A stretch of DNA of 64,000 nucleotides from Robertmurraya_A mangrovi (lineage in GTDB: Bacteria; Bacillota; Bacilli; Bacillales; Cytobacillaceae): the NCBI RefSeq assembly GCF_034427655.1, contig NZ_JAXOFX010000004.1, forward strand, positions 350,709-414,708, in the 5' to 3' direction. Positions 54,587 to 63,519 of this stretch are shown piece after piece. The position numbers and the translations under genes were made by a program. A model generated the notes under the pieces. The model was given only the letters and a program-made list of their open reading frames with translations, made no database searches and was not told where the DNA came from. Position 1 is the stretch's first letter, and every line of letters begins with the position of its first letter.

Positions 54587-54922
54587 TTGAAAAAGAAGCT
54601 ATTAGCTCTATTAATGGGTACTTCTTTAGTTCTAGCTGCTTGTGGCGGCGGTGGAGACGAAGCTGCTGATGGCGGTGGCGGAAGTGAAGAAACAACTGCT
54701 AGCGCAGGTAACGCTGAAAAGCTTTACAACAACAAATGCTCTAGCTGTCATGGTGCGGATCTAGCTGGTGGAGTTGGACCAAACATCACTAAGGTTGGTT
54801 CTAAGCTAGCTAAAGAAGACATCGAAAACATTATCATTAAAGGCCAAGGTGCAATGCCAGGCGGATTACTACAAGGTGGAGAAGCATCTGAAGTAGCTGA
54901 GTGGTTAGCTGCTAAGAAATAA
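54587..54922 (+). CDS. cccB: CccB, membrane-anchored cytochrome c551
   Basis: This is a lipid-anchored electron carrier outside the membrane. The signal peptide MKKKLLALLMGTSLVLAACG ends in a lipobox (Cys 19 lipidated). A Gly-rich linker leads to the class I heme site CSSCH (residues 51-55), and Met 90 in GAMPGG is the likely axial ligand. The 111-aa length and gene order match CccB of B. subtilis. The TTG start has GAGGAGGAG upstream. Confidence 0.95.
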   Translation: MKKKLLALLMGTSLVLAACGGGGDEAADGGGGSEETTASAGNAEKLYNNKCSSCHGADLAGGVGPNITKVGSKLAKEDIENIIIKGQGAMPGGLLQGGEASEVAEWLAAKK

Positions 54923-54932
54923 TGATGGGAGG

Positions 54933-54962
54933 AACGTTCTGGTAAGTCAGAACGTTTTTTTC
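54933..54962 (+). terminator. Intrinsic terminator after cccB
   Basis: AACGTTCTG and CAGAACGTT form a perfect nine-pair stem with a six-base loop, followed by seven T residues. Confidence 0.93.
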
Positions 54963-55713
54963 TATCTATTCTAGCTTTTCTCCCTCTTTTATTGCCTCAG
55001 CGATTGACGATTCTAACCTCTCCTACCCACTTTCGAGAGAATACTTTGTTATTCGATGTTCATACTCTTGTTTCGGGAATATAACTGATCTTTCGAGGAT
55101 ATATCCAAGAATTTCACAAAATTAGAGAAAATCTTCTACAAACCAAGTCAGTAACACTCTAAATAGACAGGAATCAACAATACCCACAACTCTACTAACA
55201 TCATCCGCATACTATCCACTTTTTAAGAATTTTGATAGTTCTATGACATTTAAACTGGAATATTTTGTAGAAAACCTCGCGAAAATGATAGAAAAAGAAG
55301 GAATTTATACCCTTTATGTAGTATATATTCTGGTAGTATTGCTCTAATAGAGGAAAATGGTTCTTCTATTGTGACATGGTTGAAAAGAAACTGTAATAAT
55401 TTTATAAGTTTTTTTGTCAAATGTTGATGATATAATGAATGATGTGTAATTGTGAAATATTTTTTTGCGAAATTTGACATTCTAGTAAATGGATTTTTAA
55501 GACTATAAAAAATTTGTCGTTTTTTGTGGAAAATACGAGTGGATGTTTTATTTAATTTCAGCTTCCATCTTTGACCGTACTCCAGTGAATACTGCTTTGT
55601 AAGCAAGTTGTTTGGCCTCTGTATAAAGGCCTTTTTGTATCTAAATTCCAGTTTTAATTAAAAGGTACATACGCTCTTCCAACAAAAATAGACAAACTAT
55701 TAGGTGATAAAAA
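54963..55713. other. Large non-coding gap before ftsE
   Basis: About 750 bases with no gene I can support. It holds three short similar motifs, TTTCGAGAGAATA, TTTCGGGAATATA and TTTCGAGGATATA (about 55032-55102), a possible extended -10 (TGATATAAT, -10 at 55431-55436) and a weak hairpin GGCCT/AGGCC with five T residues (55614-55636) that could be an attenuator in the ftsE leader. Frames on either strand look random. Confidence 0.5.
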
Positions 55714-56400
55714 ATGATAGAAATGCAAGAAGTATATAAAAAGTACCCAAACGGTGTTACAGCCGCAAATGGGATAGACGTTAAAATTAAACAAGGTGAG
55801 TTTGTATATGTGGTTGGTCCAAGTGGGGCCGGCAAATCTACTTTTATAAAAATGATGTATCGAGAAGAAAAGCCTACAAAAGGCAACATTCTCATTAATG
55901 GAGTGAACATTGGAAGGCTTAAAGGAAGTAAAGTACCACTTCTACGCCGAAATATAGGGGTCGTTTTCCAAGACTTTAAACTCCTCCCAACACTAACGGT
56001 TTATGAAAATGTAGCATTTGCGTTAGAAGTTATTGAAGAGCAACCGAAATATATTAAAAAACGTGTAATGGAAACATTAGATTTAGTTGGATTAAAGCAT
56101 AAAGCTCGTATGCTCCCAACCGAACTATCAGGTGGGGAACAACAAAGGGTATCGATTGCCCGTTCCATTGTGAACTCACCAAAGGTCATGATTGCCGATG
56201 AGCCTACAGGAAACTTAGATCCTGATACCTCATGGGAAATCATGAATATTTTTGAGGAAATTAATACTAGAGGCACTACCATTGTAATGGCCACTCACAA
56301 TAAAGAAATTGTTAACACCATTAGACATCGAGTAATAGCAATTGAAGGTGGACAAATTGTTCGTGACGAACAGAGAGGTGATTACGGCTATGAAAATTAG
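55714..56400 (+). CDS. ftsE: FtsE, ABC-type ATPase of the FtsEX complex
   Basis: FtsE powers the FtsX membrane protein to activate cell-wall hydrolases. The 228-aa protein has Walker A GPSGAGKST (about residues 36-44), the Q-loop in VVFQDFKLLPTLTVYEN, the signature LSGGEQQRVSIAR (about 139-151), Walker B VMIADEPTGNLDP and the switch His in ATHNKE. AGGTG precedes the ATG. ftsX overlaps its end by 11 bases. Confidence 0.97.
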   Translation: MIEMQEVYKKYPNGVTAANGIDVKIKQGEFVYVVGPSGAGKSTFIKMMYREEKPTKGNILINGVNIGRLKGSKVPLLRRNIGVVFQDFKLLPTLTVYENVAFALEVIEEQPKYIKKRVMETLDLVGLKHKARMLPTELSGGEQQRVSIARSIVNSPKVMIADEPTGNLDPDTSWEIMNIFEEINTRGTTIVMATHNKEIVNTIRHRVIAIEGGQIVRDEQRGDYGYEN

Positions 56401-57283
56401 AACCTTTAATCGTCACATTAGAGAAAGTGTAAAGAGCTTAGGTCGTAACGGATGGATGACGTTTGCCTCAGCCAGTGCCGTAACGGTTACGCTTTTATTA
56501 GTTGGTGTATTCTTCGTCATCATGATGAATTTAAATAAAGTTGCTACAACGATTGAAGAAGATGTTGAAATCCGCGTTCACATTGATGTAGCAGCGACAG
56601 AGCAGGATCAGAATTTACTCAAGGAAAAAATCGAGCGGATTGTTCAAGTGAAGAGTGTAACATACTCCTCTAAAGAGCAAGAGCTAGAAAACTTGATTGC
56701 TAGTTTAGGTGAAGAAGGGGAAGCTTTTAAAATGTTCGAACAGGACAATCCCCTAAATGATGTGTTTGTCATAAAAACGAAAGACCCATTAGATACGATG
56801 AAAGTAGCTAAACAAATTGAAAAATTTGAGTACGCATCTAAAGTAAAATATGGTCAAGGACAAATAGAAAAGCTATTTGAATTCCTTAAAGTGAGTAGAA
56901 ATGTGGGAATTGCTCTTGTTGTTGGGTTACTTTTCACAGCAATGTTCTTAATCTCGAATACTATTAAAATTACGATTTTCTCTCGTCGAAGAGAAATTGA
57001 AATTATGAAATTAGTTGGTGCCACTAGTTGGTTTATCCGCTGGCCTTTCTTCCTTGAAGGCTTATGGTTAGGGTTACTAGGAGCGATTCTTCCGATTGCC
57101 TTGATTGCAACGGTTTATAACTATGCCTTTGATTTTATCCAACCGAAATTAGAAGGCCACTTCATTCAAGTACTAGAGTTTAACCCATTTATTTATCAAG
57201 TATCAGGAATTTTAATATTAATGGGAGCGTTCATTGGTATTTGGGGAAGTATGATGTCCATTAGAAAGTTCTTGAAAGTATAA
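56390..57283 (+). CDS. ftsX: FtsX, membrane subunit of the FtsEX complex
   Basis: FtsX transmits FtsE ATPase activity across the membrane to a peptidoglycan hydrolase. The 297-aa protein starts at ATG 56390 (MKIRTFNRHIRESVKSLGRN) with AGAGGTGA upstream; a longer frame from 56342 lies inside ftsE and is rejected. It has the family's first membrane segment after GWMTFASASAVTVTLLLVGV, an extracellular loop (about 45-160), and three more segments, with SRRREIEIMKLVGATSWFIR before the third. In Bacillus the known client is CwlO; here an M23 hydrolase follows directly. Confidence 0.96.
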   Translation: MKIRTFNRHIRESVKSLGRNGWMTFASASAVTVTLLLVGVFFVIMMNLNKVATTIEEDVEIRVHIDVAATEQDQNLLKEKIERIVQVKSVTYSSKEQELENLIASLGEEGEAFKMFEQDNPLNDVFVIKTKDPLDTMKVAKQIEKFEYASKVKYGQGQIEKLFEFLKVSRNVGIALVVGLLFTAMFLISNTIKITIFSRRREIEIMKLVGATSWFIRWPFFLEGLWLGLLGAILPIALIATVYNYAFDFIQPKLEGHFIQVLEFNPFIYQVSGILILMGAFIGIWGSMMSIRKFLKV

Positions 57284-57293
57284 ACGTAAGGCA

Positions 57294-57330
57294 AAGAAGG
57301 GCCCCGGGGGGGATTGGGCAGCCCTTCTAC
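57294..57330 (+). repeat. GC-rich inverted repeat after ftsX
   Basis: GAAGGGC and GCCCTTC enclose a strikingly GC-rich loop (GGGGGGG in an otherwise AT-rich region). No T run follows, so it is a poor terminator. It may cause attenuation or mRNA processing between ftsX and the hydrolase. Confidence 0.5.
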
Positions 57331-57454
57331 CTTCAATCATATTAGACGGTTAAGAATTGGAAAAAGTTTCAATTTCGGTAAGGAAGTTTAAAAACATACT
57401 TAAGTAAAAACGATTTACCTGTACATATGGTTACATAGGAAAGGAGAAATCGGA

Positions 57455-58723
57455 TTGAAAAAGAAAATAATTATTTTATCCGTAGTAGCAGCTATAGGTT
57501 TTGGAGGAACGGTAACCGATTTTCCTCTTGAAAAAGCATATGCTAATAATTTGAATTCTCTTAAAGAGAAGAAGAATGAAATAGAACAGAAGCGATCGAA
57601 CGTAAACTCAAAGATTAGTGAAACAAACAAAGATCTTTCACAAAATAAAGAAGAGCAAGCGGAAGTAAATAATGAGATTAGAAGACTTGATTTAGCAATT
57701 GGTGATACAGAAACCAAGATTATGGATAAGCAAGAAGAGATTAAAGAAACTAAAGATGAAATTGAAAAGCTTCAAGACGAAATAAAAGTTCTAAAAGAAC
57801 GAATTGATCGTCGAAATGAGTTATTAAAGAATCGTGCTCGTTCCTTCCAAGAGAATGGAAGTATGGTTAGTTATATAGATGTGTTAATGGGTGCGAAGAG
57901 CTTTGGTGACTTTATCGATCGCCTTGGTGCTGTGGCAACCATTGTAGAAGCGGATCAGGATATTCTTCGTGAGCACAAGTTGGACAAAGAAATGCTAGAA
58001 GAAAAGCAAACAGAAGTAGAAGCAGAACTTGCTAAATTAGAAGGTATGTTAGTAGAACTTGAAACGATGAAGAAAAGCTTAAAATCTCAGAAGTCTGAGA
58101 AAGACAAGCTTATGGCGAAGCTAAAACGAAAAGAAGAGCAAATGCATGCAGATAAAATGGAGCTAGAAGAAGAAAGTAAATTACTAGCTGCTCAACAACA
58201 AGCGATGCAAAAAGCGATTCAATTGGAGCAAAACCGTATCGCAGAGCAACGTCGTTTAGAAGAACAAAGAAGAAAACAAAATAATGGTGGCGGTGGGGGT
58301 TCCGTTAGCGCTCCACCAGTTTCTGATGGTACATTTACAAAACCAGCTGCAGGTTATGTTTCTTCTGGTTATGGCCATCGTTGGGGCAGTCTACACGCAG
58401 GTGTGGATATCGCAGCAAAGGGAACCGTTCCAATTGTAGCGGCAGCTGACGGTGTTGTTATCCAGTCATACTACTCAACAAGCTACGGAAATGTTGTATT
58501 CCTATCTCATTCCATTGATGGGCAAATTTATACAACTGTATATGCGCATATGAGAAGTCGATCGGTAGGCCAAGGAGAAGTGGTTTCTAAAGGACAGCAG
58601 TTAGGGTACATGGGTAATACTGGTCAATCCTTTGGTCAACATTTACACTTTGAACTCCATAAAGGCCCTTGGAACAGCAGAAAATCGAATTCAATCGATC
58701 CTAGAGGAATCGTTCCACTTTAA
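57455..58723 (+). CDS. Secreted coiled-coil M23 peptidase (EnvC/PcsB-like)
   Basis: The 422-aa protein has a signal peptide (KKKIIILSVVAAIGFGGTVT, cleavage after about residue 30), a long coiled coil (about 35-270, with the PcsB-like MVSYIDVLMGAKSFGDFIDR in the middle), a Gly-rich linker and a C-terminal LytM/M23 zinc peptidase (about 300-420) with the ligands in HAGVDI and HLHFELH. The catalytic residues are present, so it should cut peptide cross-links itself, unlike EnvC. Coming right after ftsEX, it is the likely FtsEX-controlled hydrolase. The TTG start has AAAGGAG upstream. Confidence 0.93.
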   Translation: MKKKIIILSVVAAIGFGGTVTDFPLEKAYANNLNSLKEKKNEIEQKRSNVNSKISETNKDLSQNKEEQAEVNNEIRRLDLAIGDTETKIMDKQEEIKETKDEIEKLQDEIKVLKERIDRRNELLKNRARSFQENGSMVSYIDVLMGAKSFGDFIDRLGAVATIVEADQDILREHKLDKEMLEEKQTEVEAELAKLEGMLVELETMKKSLKSQKSEKDKLMAKLKRKEEQMHADKMELEEESKLLAAQQQAMQKAIQLEQNRIAEQRRLEEQRRKQNNGGGGGSVSAPPVSDGTFTKPAAGYVSSGYGHRWGSLHAGVDIAAKGTVPIVAAADGVVIQSYYSTSYGNVVFLSHSIDGQIYTTVYAHMRSRSVGQGEVVSKGQQLGYMGNTGQSFGQHLHFELHKGPWNSRKSNSIDPRGIVPL

Positions 58724-58765
58724 AACTAGTATTCTATTAATAGAATACCCAATTATTCAGATGAT

Positions 58766-58803
58766 AAAACAGCCTGTGGAGAGAATCCACAGGCTGTTTT
58801 TTA
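58766..58803. terminator. Two-way terminator between the M23 peptidase and the XRE regulator
   Basis: AAAACAGCCTGTGGA and TCCACAGGCTGTTTT form a perfect 15-pair stem with a five-base loop and T runs on both strands. It ends the convergent genes on both sides. Confidence 0.96.
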
Positions 58804-60150
58804 ATATTTAAATATTGGTAAAATCAAGTCGTCAAAATAAGTGAACAAGAATTGATTTTTCAAGTTTTTATAATAAATATCTAGAGCTGACATCTCTATA
58901 CTGTTTGCTTGGTTCATCTTACTAATATGATAGTAAATTTCTGCCTTTAAGAAGCTTTCATCTTCTTGACCAAGTGTTGAAAGAGCCAACTCAAAGAAGG
59001 TTGAAGCCTCCTGTTTTTTTCCAAACTTTAGGTGGTATTTTCCTTCCAAAAATAAGTTGCGCGCTTGTATACTTCGTTGTTCAATACCCTCATACAAGTC
59101 GCCGGCTAATTTAAATAGATACTCAGTATATTCTTTATCATCTACTTGTTCTAATTGTAGATAAATTCCAAGCTGAATAATAGAGAGCTTTAATTCTTTT
59201 AATGGGCTGTTATCATTTTCAAGGTAGTAAAGAAATTCATGTCTTAAATTTTTTGCTATGTCTGACTGAAGACCATACGATTGAACAGCTAATAATGTAG
59301 ATATAGCCCATCCTCTAATAATAAACTCTTGATTTTTACTCGCTTGCCAGCTCTGACGCAATGAAAGGAGAGACTCTTTTACATCATTAATATGTTCGTC
59401 TTGAAGAATGGTAACGAGTAATTTAATGTAATCGATTTCACTTTTTTCTATCACGTGATTTTGAATTTGATTAATGAAGCGGAATGCATTTAAGTAATCA
59501 CCTGTGTATAAATGATAAATCGAAAAATTATAGTATAGTAATTCTTTCTCTTCCTTCGTAATAGTAGGATTATCCTTAGAAAGATCCTGGCCAAGGTTCA
59601 GAAAATGTAAACACCTTGATAGTTTTTTCTGGCTGAAATAACCACTAGCAATGGCGTTATAAGTTTTAATTTTTAGTCGGATTGTATATGGGTTATGATT
59701 ATCTTCTAAAAGAATGTGAGAGAAATCTTGCTCTGCTTTTACAATTTGCCCGAGCTTTAAATGTAGCATCCCAGAAAGGTAGTAATAATCAATCAGTCGG
59801 CTAGGAATCTGATATTGTTGAACCTTCTCTTTAAACATTTCAATATTTTTTTCTGTATAGCTCCACTCTTTTAACGCCATTAATTCAATAATGTGCTGTT
59901 TGGCGAAATCAAGCTCCGTTAGCTTGTCCCCTATTTCAGGATCAACAAAATAGCTCATGGGAACTTCTAACTTTTTACTAATCTTCTGTAGCTCATCTTC
60001 CTTTACGGGCTGGCGTCCATTCTCAATGTTGCTCATTTTCCCTAAAGAGCAAATTCCTTCTGCCAACTCTTCTAGAGTCATTTTTTTCTTTTTTCTAATG
60101 TTTCTAATCTTTTCCCCGATTTGATTATGCCTAGGTAACACTTTATCCAT
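58801..60150 (-). CDS. XRE-TPR transcription regulator (RNPP-like)
   Basis: The 449-aa protein has an N-terminal helix-turn-helix of the XRE/Cro type (about 10-65, IGEKIRNIRKKKKMTLEELA, GKMSNIENGRQPVKEDEL) and a long TPR-like helical remainder (about 75-449), the layout of PlcR/NprR/AimR-like quorum regulators that bind small peptides. No small peptide gene is evident next to it, so a peptide signal is unproven. The minus-strand ATG is preceded by AGGGG. It is transcribed away from ctpB, and the two share about 215 bases of upstream region. Confidence 0.88.
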   Translation of the reverse strand: MDKVLPRHNQIGEKIRNIRKKKKMTLEELAEGICSLGKMSNIENGRQPVKEDELQKISKKLEVPMSYFVDPEIGDKLTELDFAKQHIIELMALKEWSYTEKNIEMFKEKVQQYQIPSRLIDYYYLSGMLHLKLGQIVKAEQDFSHILLEDNHNPYTIRLKIKTYNAIASGYFSQKKLSRCLHFLNLGQDLSKDNPTITKEEKELLYYNFSIYHLYTGDYLNAFRFINQIQNHVIEKSEIDYIKLLVTILQDEHINDVKESLLSLRQSWQASKNQEFIIRGWAISTLLAVQSYGLQSDIAKNLRHEFLYYLENDNSPLKELKLSIIQLGIYLQLEQVDDKEYTEYLFKLAGDLYEGIEQRSIQARNLFLEGKYHLKFGKKQEASTFFELALSTLGQEDESFLKAEIYYHISKMNQANSIEMSALDIYYKNLKNQFLFTYFDDLILPIFKY

Positions 60151-60366
60151 TATAGAAACCCCTAATTTTTATTATATATGAATTATTTTACAGTAATGTT
60201 ATAGGTTTTCCTACCTTTAACGGGTTAATGTGAGAAAATAGCCTTAATTATGCACAAGTTTACCGTTGATTTCTTCATAACTTGTCCTCTAACATCATAT
60301 AGTGAACCATAGGATGATTAGGACAGCTTTTGATATAAGCAACTATTGGTTACGAGGAGGAAGAAA

Positions 60367-61818
60367 ATGAACAGAAAAATAGTGGCACTTTTGATGACAG
60401 GGTCCCTGTTAACAGGTGCAGGCGGTACATATGCTGTTTTGCAGTTGACGAATATAAAGGAAGATACAAGAAAAGAACAATTACAAGGAGCGAATTCAGC
60501 TTCGGAAACGGAAAAAATTGATTTTAAAGAATTAGATAAAGTAGGGAAGGCATACGAACTTATTTTAAGTAGTTATGTGGAAAAAGTAGATGAGGAAAAG
60601 CTGGTTGAAGGGGCAATTCAGGGGATGTTGACGACCCTTGAGGACCCTTACTCGGTTTATATGGACAAAGAAACCGCTAAGCAGTTCAATGAAACGCTGG
60701 AATCTTCTTTTGAAGGAATTGGAGCCGAAGTGAGTATGGTGGACGGGAAAATTGTCATTGTTGCTCCGTTCAAGGATTCTCCAGCGGAAAAAGCGGGATT
60801 AAAGCCAAATGATCAAATTTTATCAGTAGATGGTGAGAGTGTAGAGGGACTAGATCTATACGAAGCCACACTTAAAATTCGTGGGGAAAAAGGAACAAAA
60901 GTAAAAATTGAGATTGCTAGAAAAGGATTAAAGGATCCTTTAGTCGTCGAAGTGAAACGTGATGAGATTCCACAAATAACGGTTTATGGAGATGTTAAGC
61001 AGCAAGGTAGTAAAAAAATCGGTTACTTGCAAATTCGATCGTTTTCAGAAGATACTTCTAAAGAATTCAAACAACAACTAACCGACATGGAGAAGCAAGG
61101 AATTCAAGGGCTAGTGATTGATGTTCGTGGAAATCCAGGTGGGCTTCTTGATAGTGTACAAGAAATATTAAAAGAGTTTGTGTCTAAGGAAAAACCGTTT
61201 GTGCAGATTGAAAAAAGAAATGGAGAAAAACTTCGCTATTTCTCTTCGCTGGAGAAAGAAAAGCCTTATAAAGTAGCTGTATTGATCGACCAAGGTAGTG
61301 CCTCAGCTTCGGAAATTTTAGCAGGTGCTTTAAAAGAAGCCGAAAATTACACCTTGATTGGTGAGAGAACGTTCGGTAAAGGAACAGTACAGCAAGCCGT
61401 ACCAATGGGTGATGGTAGTAATATTAAATTAACTCTATATAAATGGCTAACTCCAGATGGAAACTGGATTCATAAAGAGGGCATCAAGCCGAATATGGAA
61501 GTGAAGCAACCGGCCATCTATCACACCCACCCATTACAAGTTGAAAAGCCGTTAGAAAAGGATATGAACAGTGAACAAGTTCAAAATGCACAGCAAATGC
61601 TGTCAGGATTAGGCTTTGCTCCTGGTAGGGAAGATGGATACTTTAGTGAAGTAACTGAAACAGCGGTTAAGGCATTCCAGCAAAAAGCGGGTCTATCTGT
61701 GAGTGGTAAAATTGATAGTGAAACGGCAGGAGCGCTTGAACAGGCGGTAGTAGCTGAGATGAAAAAAGAAGAAAATGACATACAATTGCAAACGGCACTG
61801 AGGTTTATTGCTCGATAA
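60367..61818 (+). CDS. ctpB: CtpB-type S41 carboxy-terminal processing protease
   Basis: In B. subtilis CtpB is secreted across the forespore membrane and cleaves SpoIVFA to trigger sigma-K activation. ATG 60367 has GAGGAGGAAG upstream, giving 483 aa with a signal or anchor MNRKIVALLMTGSLLTGAGG. A PDZ domain (about 110-185, VSMVDGKIVIVAPFKDSPAE) precedes the S41 fold with the catalytic Ser in QGSASASEIL and Lys in TFGKGTVQ. A peptidoglycan-binding domain (about 405-470) ends it. Length and position upstream of minJ match B. subtilis ctpB. Confidence 0.95.
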   Translation: MNRKIVALLMTGSLLTGAGGTYAVLQLTNIKEDTRKEQLQGANSASETEKIDFKELDKVGKAYELILSSYVEKVDEEKLVEGAIQGMLTTLEDPYSVYMDKETAKQFNETLESSFEGIGAEVSMVDGKIVIVAPFKDSPAEKAGLKPNDQILSVDGESVEGLDLYEATLKIRGEKGTKVKIEIARKGLKDPLVVEVKRDEIPQITVYGDVKQQGSKKIGYLQIRSFSEDTSKEFKQQLTDMEKQGIQGLVIDVRGNPGGLLDSVQEILKEFVSKEKPFVQIEKRNGEKLRYFSSLEKEKPYKVAVLIDQGSASASEILAGALKEAENYTLIGERTFGKGTVQQAVPMGDGSNIKLTLYKWLTPDGNWIHKEGIKPNMEVKQPAIYHTHPLQVEKPLEKDMNSEQVQNAQQMLSGLGFAPGREDGYFSEVTETAVKAFQQKAGLSVSGKIDSETAGALEQAVVAEMKKEENDIQLQTALRFIAR

Positions 61819-61844
61819 AAAATATAAATGGTGACAAATAAAAA

Positions 61845-61997
61845 AGGTGACAGGCACCTGTAATGGTCCTGTCATCTTTTATTTTGATTAGAATAACTTT
61901 TCTTTTTCAACTATTACAATAATGTTTCAGGTGCCTGTCACCAATAATGTTCCACAATCCAAAATATTACAAAAATATTTCAGGTGCCTGTCACCAA
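61845..61997. repeat. Repeat cluster with GGTGACAGGCACC motif
   Basis: GGTGACAGGCACCTG occurs at 61846-61860, and its reverse complement CAGGTGCCTGTCACC at 61928-61942 and 61981-61995. The two right copies share about 32 bases of flank at a 53-bp period (61913-61944 and 61966-61997). Such dispersed repeats are seen in many Bacillaceae; the function is unknown. Confidence 0.85.
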
Positions 61998-62067
61998 CCT
62001 CTTTTGGTAGAATAGAAGTATTAGGTAAAAATCTAGCAAAGATTTTATCGCGAGGTTGGTGAGGAGC

Positions 62068-63261
62068 TTGGCTCAAGATTGGCTAATTGAATTGCTAAAA
62101 GGAACAGGAAAGTTCTTTTTACACCCAATATTTTATTATTTGTTATTTATGGCTGCGGTTCTAGGAGTTTCTCGTGTTAAAAGAGAGCGTAGCAATTTTC
62201 ATATTCGAGCAGAAAATGCATATTTTGAACTAAGACAGTTACTACCTATTGGCATATTAATAGGGTTAGGCCTTTCAGTATTAACCATTGGTGTAGGTCT
62301 CGTTGTACCCATGGCGGCTGTTATATTTGTAGCATTTTTTACTGTGCTATGGAGCTTAACTACTAAAGTAAGGTTGCTGTCACCTGGGTATACAATCGGT
62401 TTTGCCTTCTTTGTGACTCTTCTTGCAGGAAGTCGAGAGTGGTCTATTCCGTTTTTTTCAGACATTTTAAATGCTTTGGACGGGGAAATCTATCCTTCCA
62501 TTGCGGCTTTGTTAGCTCTTCTTGTGATTGGTGAGGGAATTTTAATTTTAAAAAATGGCTCAAAAGGATCGTCCCCAAAATTAATAAAAAGTAAGCGTGG
62601 ACAAAGAGTTGGAGTTCATGAAGTAAAGAGAGTATGGATGCTCCCTGTATTTTTGTTGATACCTGGATCAGCTATTCAAATCCCTTTCGAATGGTGGCCG
62701 GTATTCAATGTAGGCGACCAAGCTTACTCACTATTATTGGTACCTTTTGCAGTAGGGTTTCACCAACAAGTACAAGGAATGCTTCCAAAAGAAGCTATTT
62801 CAATCCTGGGAAAAAGGGTGATAGCACTCGGTATTTTTCTAGTACTATTTTCTGTAGGAAGCTATTGGATACCTACACTATCGATAGCGGTGGTAGCGTT
62901 AGCTATTATTGGGCGAGAGCTTTTAACATTGAGTCAAAGACTATCAGAGGAGAATCTACCATTTTACTTTTCAAAGAGAAACCATGGTGTGATGATTTTA
63001 GGTATCATTCCAGATTCACCTGCTTTTAAAATGGCATTAGGGGTCGGTGAGTTAGTTACTAAAGTGAATGGAACTCATGTTCATGATGAGCAAGGATTTT
63101 ATGAAGCACTGCAACGGAATCGAGCTCATTGTAAACTAGAAGTAATTGATACAAATGGAGAAATCCGTTTTGTTCAAAGAGCGCTCTATGAAGGCGATCA
63201 CCACGAATTAGGAATTTTATTTGTGCAAGAAGAGAAGAAATGGGATACGAAAGCGGTATAA
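62068..63261 (+). CDS. minJ: MinJ, division-site topological determinant
   Basis: MinJ links MinD to DivIVA and so positions division away from the poles. TTG 62068 gives 397 aa, the length I recall for B. subtilis MinJ, and its start MAQDWLIELLKGTGKFFLHP fits from memory; TTG 62056 or GTG 62059 are alternatives, and the ribosome binding site is ambiguous. Several membrane segments run to about residue 290 (FFLHPIFYYLLFMAAVLGVS, LLPIGILIGLGLSVLTIGVG), then a PDZ domain (about 305-385, HGVMILGIIPDSPAFKMALG, HVHDEQGFYEALQ). The family's swarming partner swrA, next in B. subtilis, is absent. Confidence 0.9.
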   Translation: MAQDWLIELLKGTGKFFLHPIFYYLLFMAAVLGVSRVKRERSNFHIRAENAYFELRQLLPIGILIGLGLSVLTIGVGLVVPMAAVIFVAFFTVLWSLTTKVRLLSPGYTIGFAFFVTLLAGSREWSIPFFSDILNALDGEIYPSIAALLALLVIGEGILILKNGSKGSSPKLIKSKRGQRVGVHEVKRVWMLPVFLLIPGSAIQIPFEWWPVFNVGDQAYSLLLVPFAVGFHQQVQGMLPKEAISILGKRVIALGIFLVLFSVGSYWIPTLSIAVVALAIIGRELLTLSQRLSEENLPFYFSKRNHGVMILGIIPDSPAFKMALGVGELVTKVNGTHVHDEQGFYEALQRNRAHCKLEVIDTNGEIRFVQRALYEGDHHELGILFVQEEKKWDTKAV

Positions 63262-63265
63262 TCGC

Positions 63266-63295
63266 AAGAGAGGCAGAAGTGTCTCTCTTTTTTGT
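63266..63295 (+). terminator. Intrinsic terminator after minJ
   Basis: AAGAGAGGCA and TGTCTCTCTT pair over nearly ten positions around a four-base loop, followed by several T residues. Confidence 0.9.
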
Positions 63296-63417
63296 TATTT
63301 TAAAAGGGAAATTGAATATTAACACCATGGTTAAAATTAATTTATCAATAAATATTTATAGGTTTGTACATATTAAAAAGAAAAAAAGAACTCCCTTAAT
63401 TTTTTTATGAAATGTTA

Positions 63418-63446
63418 TTGACTTTGTTATGCTAGGATAGTAATAT
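63418..63446 (+). promoter_or_regulatory. Ribosomal RNA promoter P1
   Basis: TTGACT, 17 bases, TAATAT. It is about 245 bases before the mature 16S start and followed by a leader hairpin (TCTCGC/GCGAGA, 63453-63476). Confidence 0.8.
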
Positions 63447-63490
63447 AGTAACTCTCGCTGATAACTTATCGCGAGAAAATAAAAGAGTTG

Positions 63491-63519
63491 TTGACATTAA
63501 CAACTCAATTTGATATTAT
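63491..63519 (+). promoter_or_regulatory. Ribosomal RNA promoter P2
   Basis: TTGACA, 17 bases, TATTAT, a near-perfect sigma-A site. The -35 is embedded in a palindrome, GAGTTGTT-N6-AACAACTC (63485-63506). The leader downstream has the common boxA-like GTTCTTTGAAAACTAAAC (63616-63633). Confidence 0.88.

Noticed and set aside
55250..55606. 118-codon minus-strand frame in the gap before ftsE
   Set aside because: Composition looks random, there is no ribosome binding site, and the gap is AT-rich, where long chance frames are expected.
62634..63029. 131-codon plus-strand frame within minJ
   Set aside because: It is an out-of-frame shadow inside a confident gene and has no family match.
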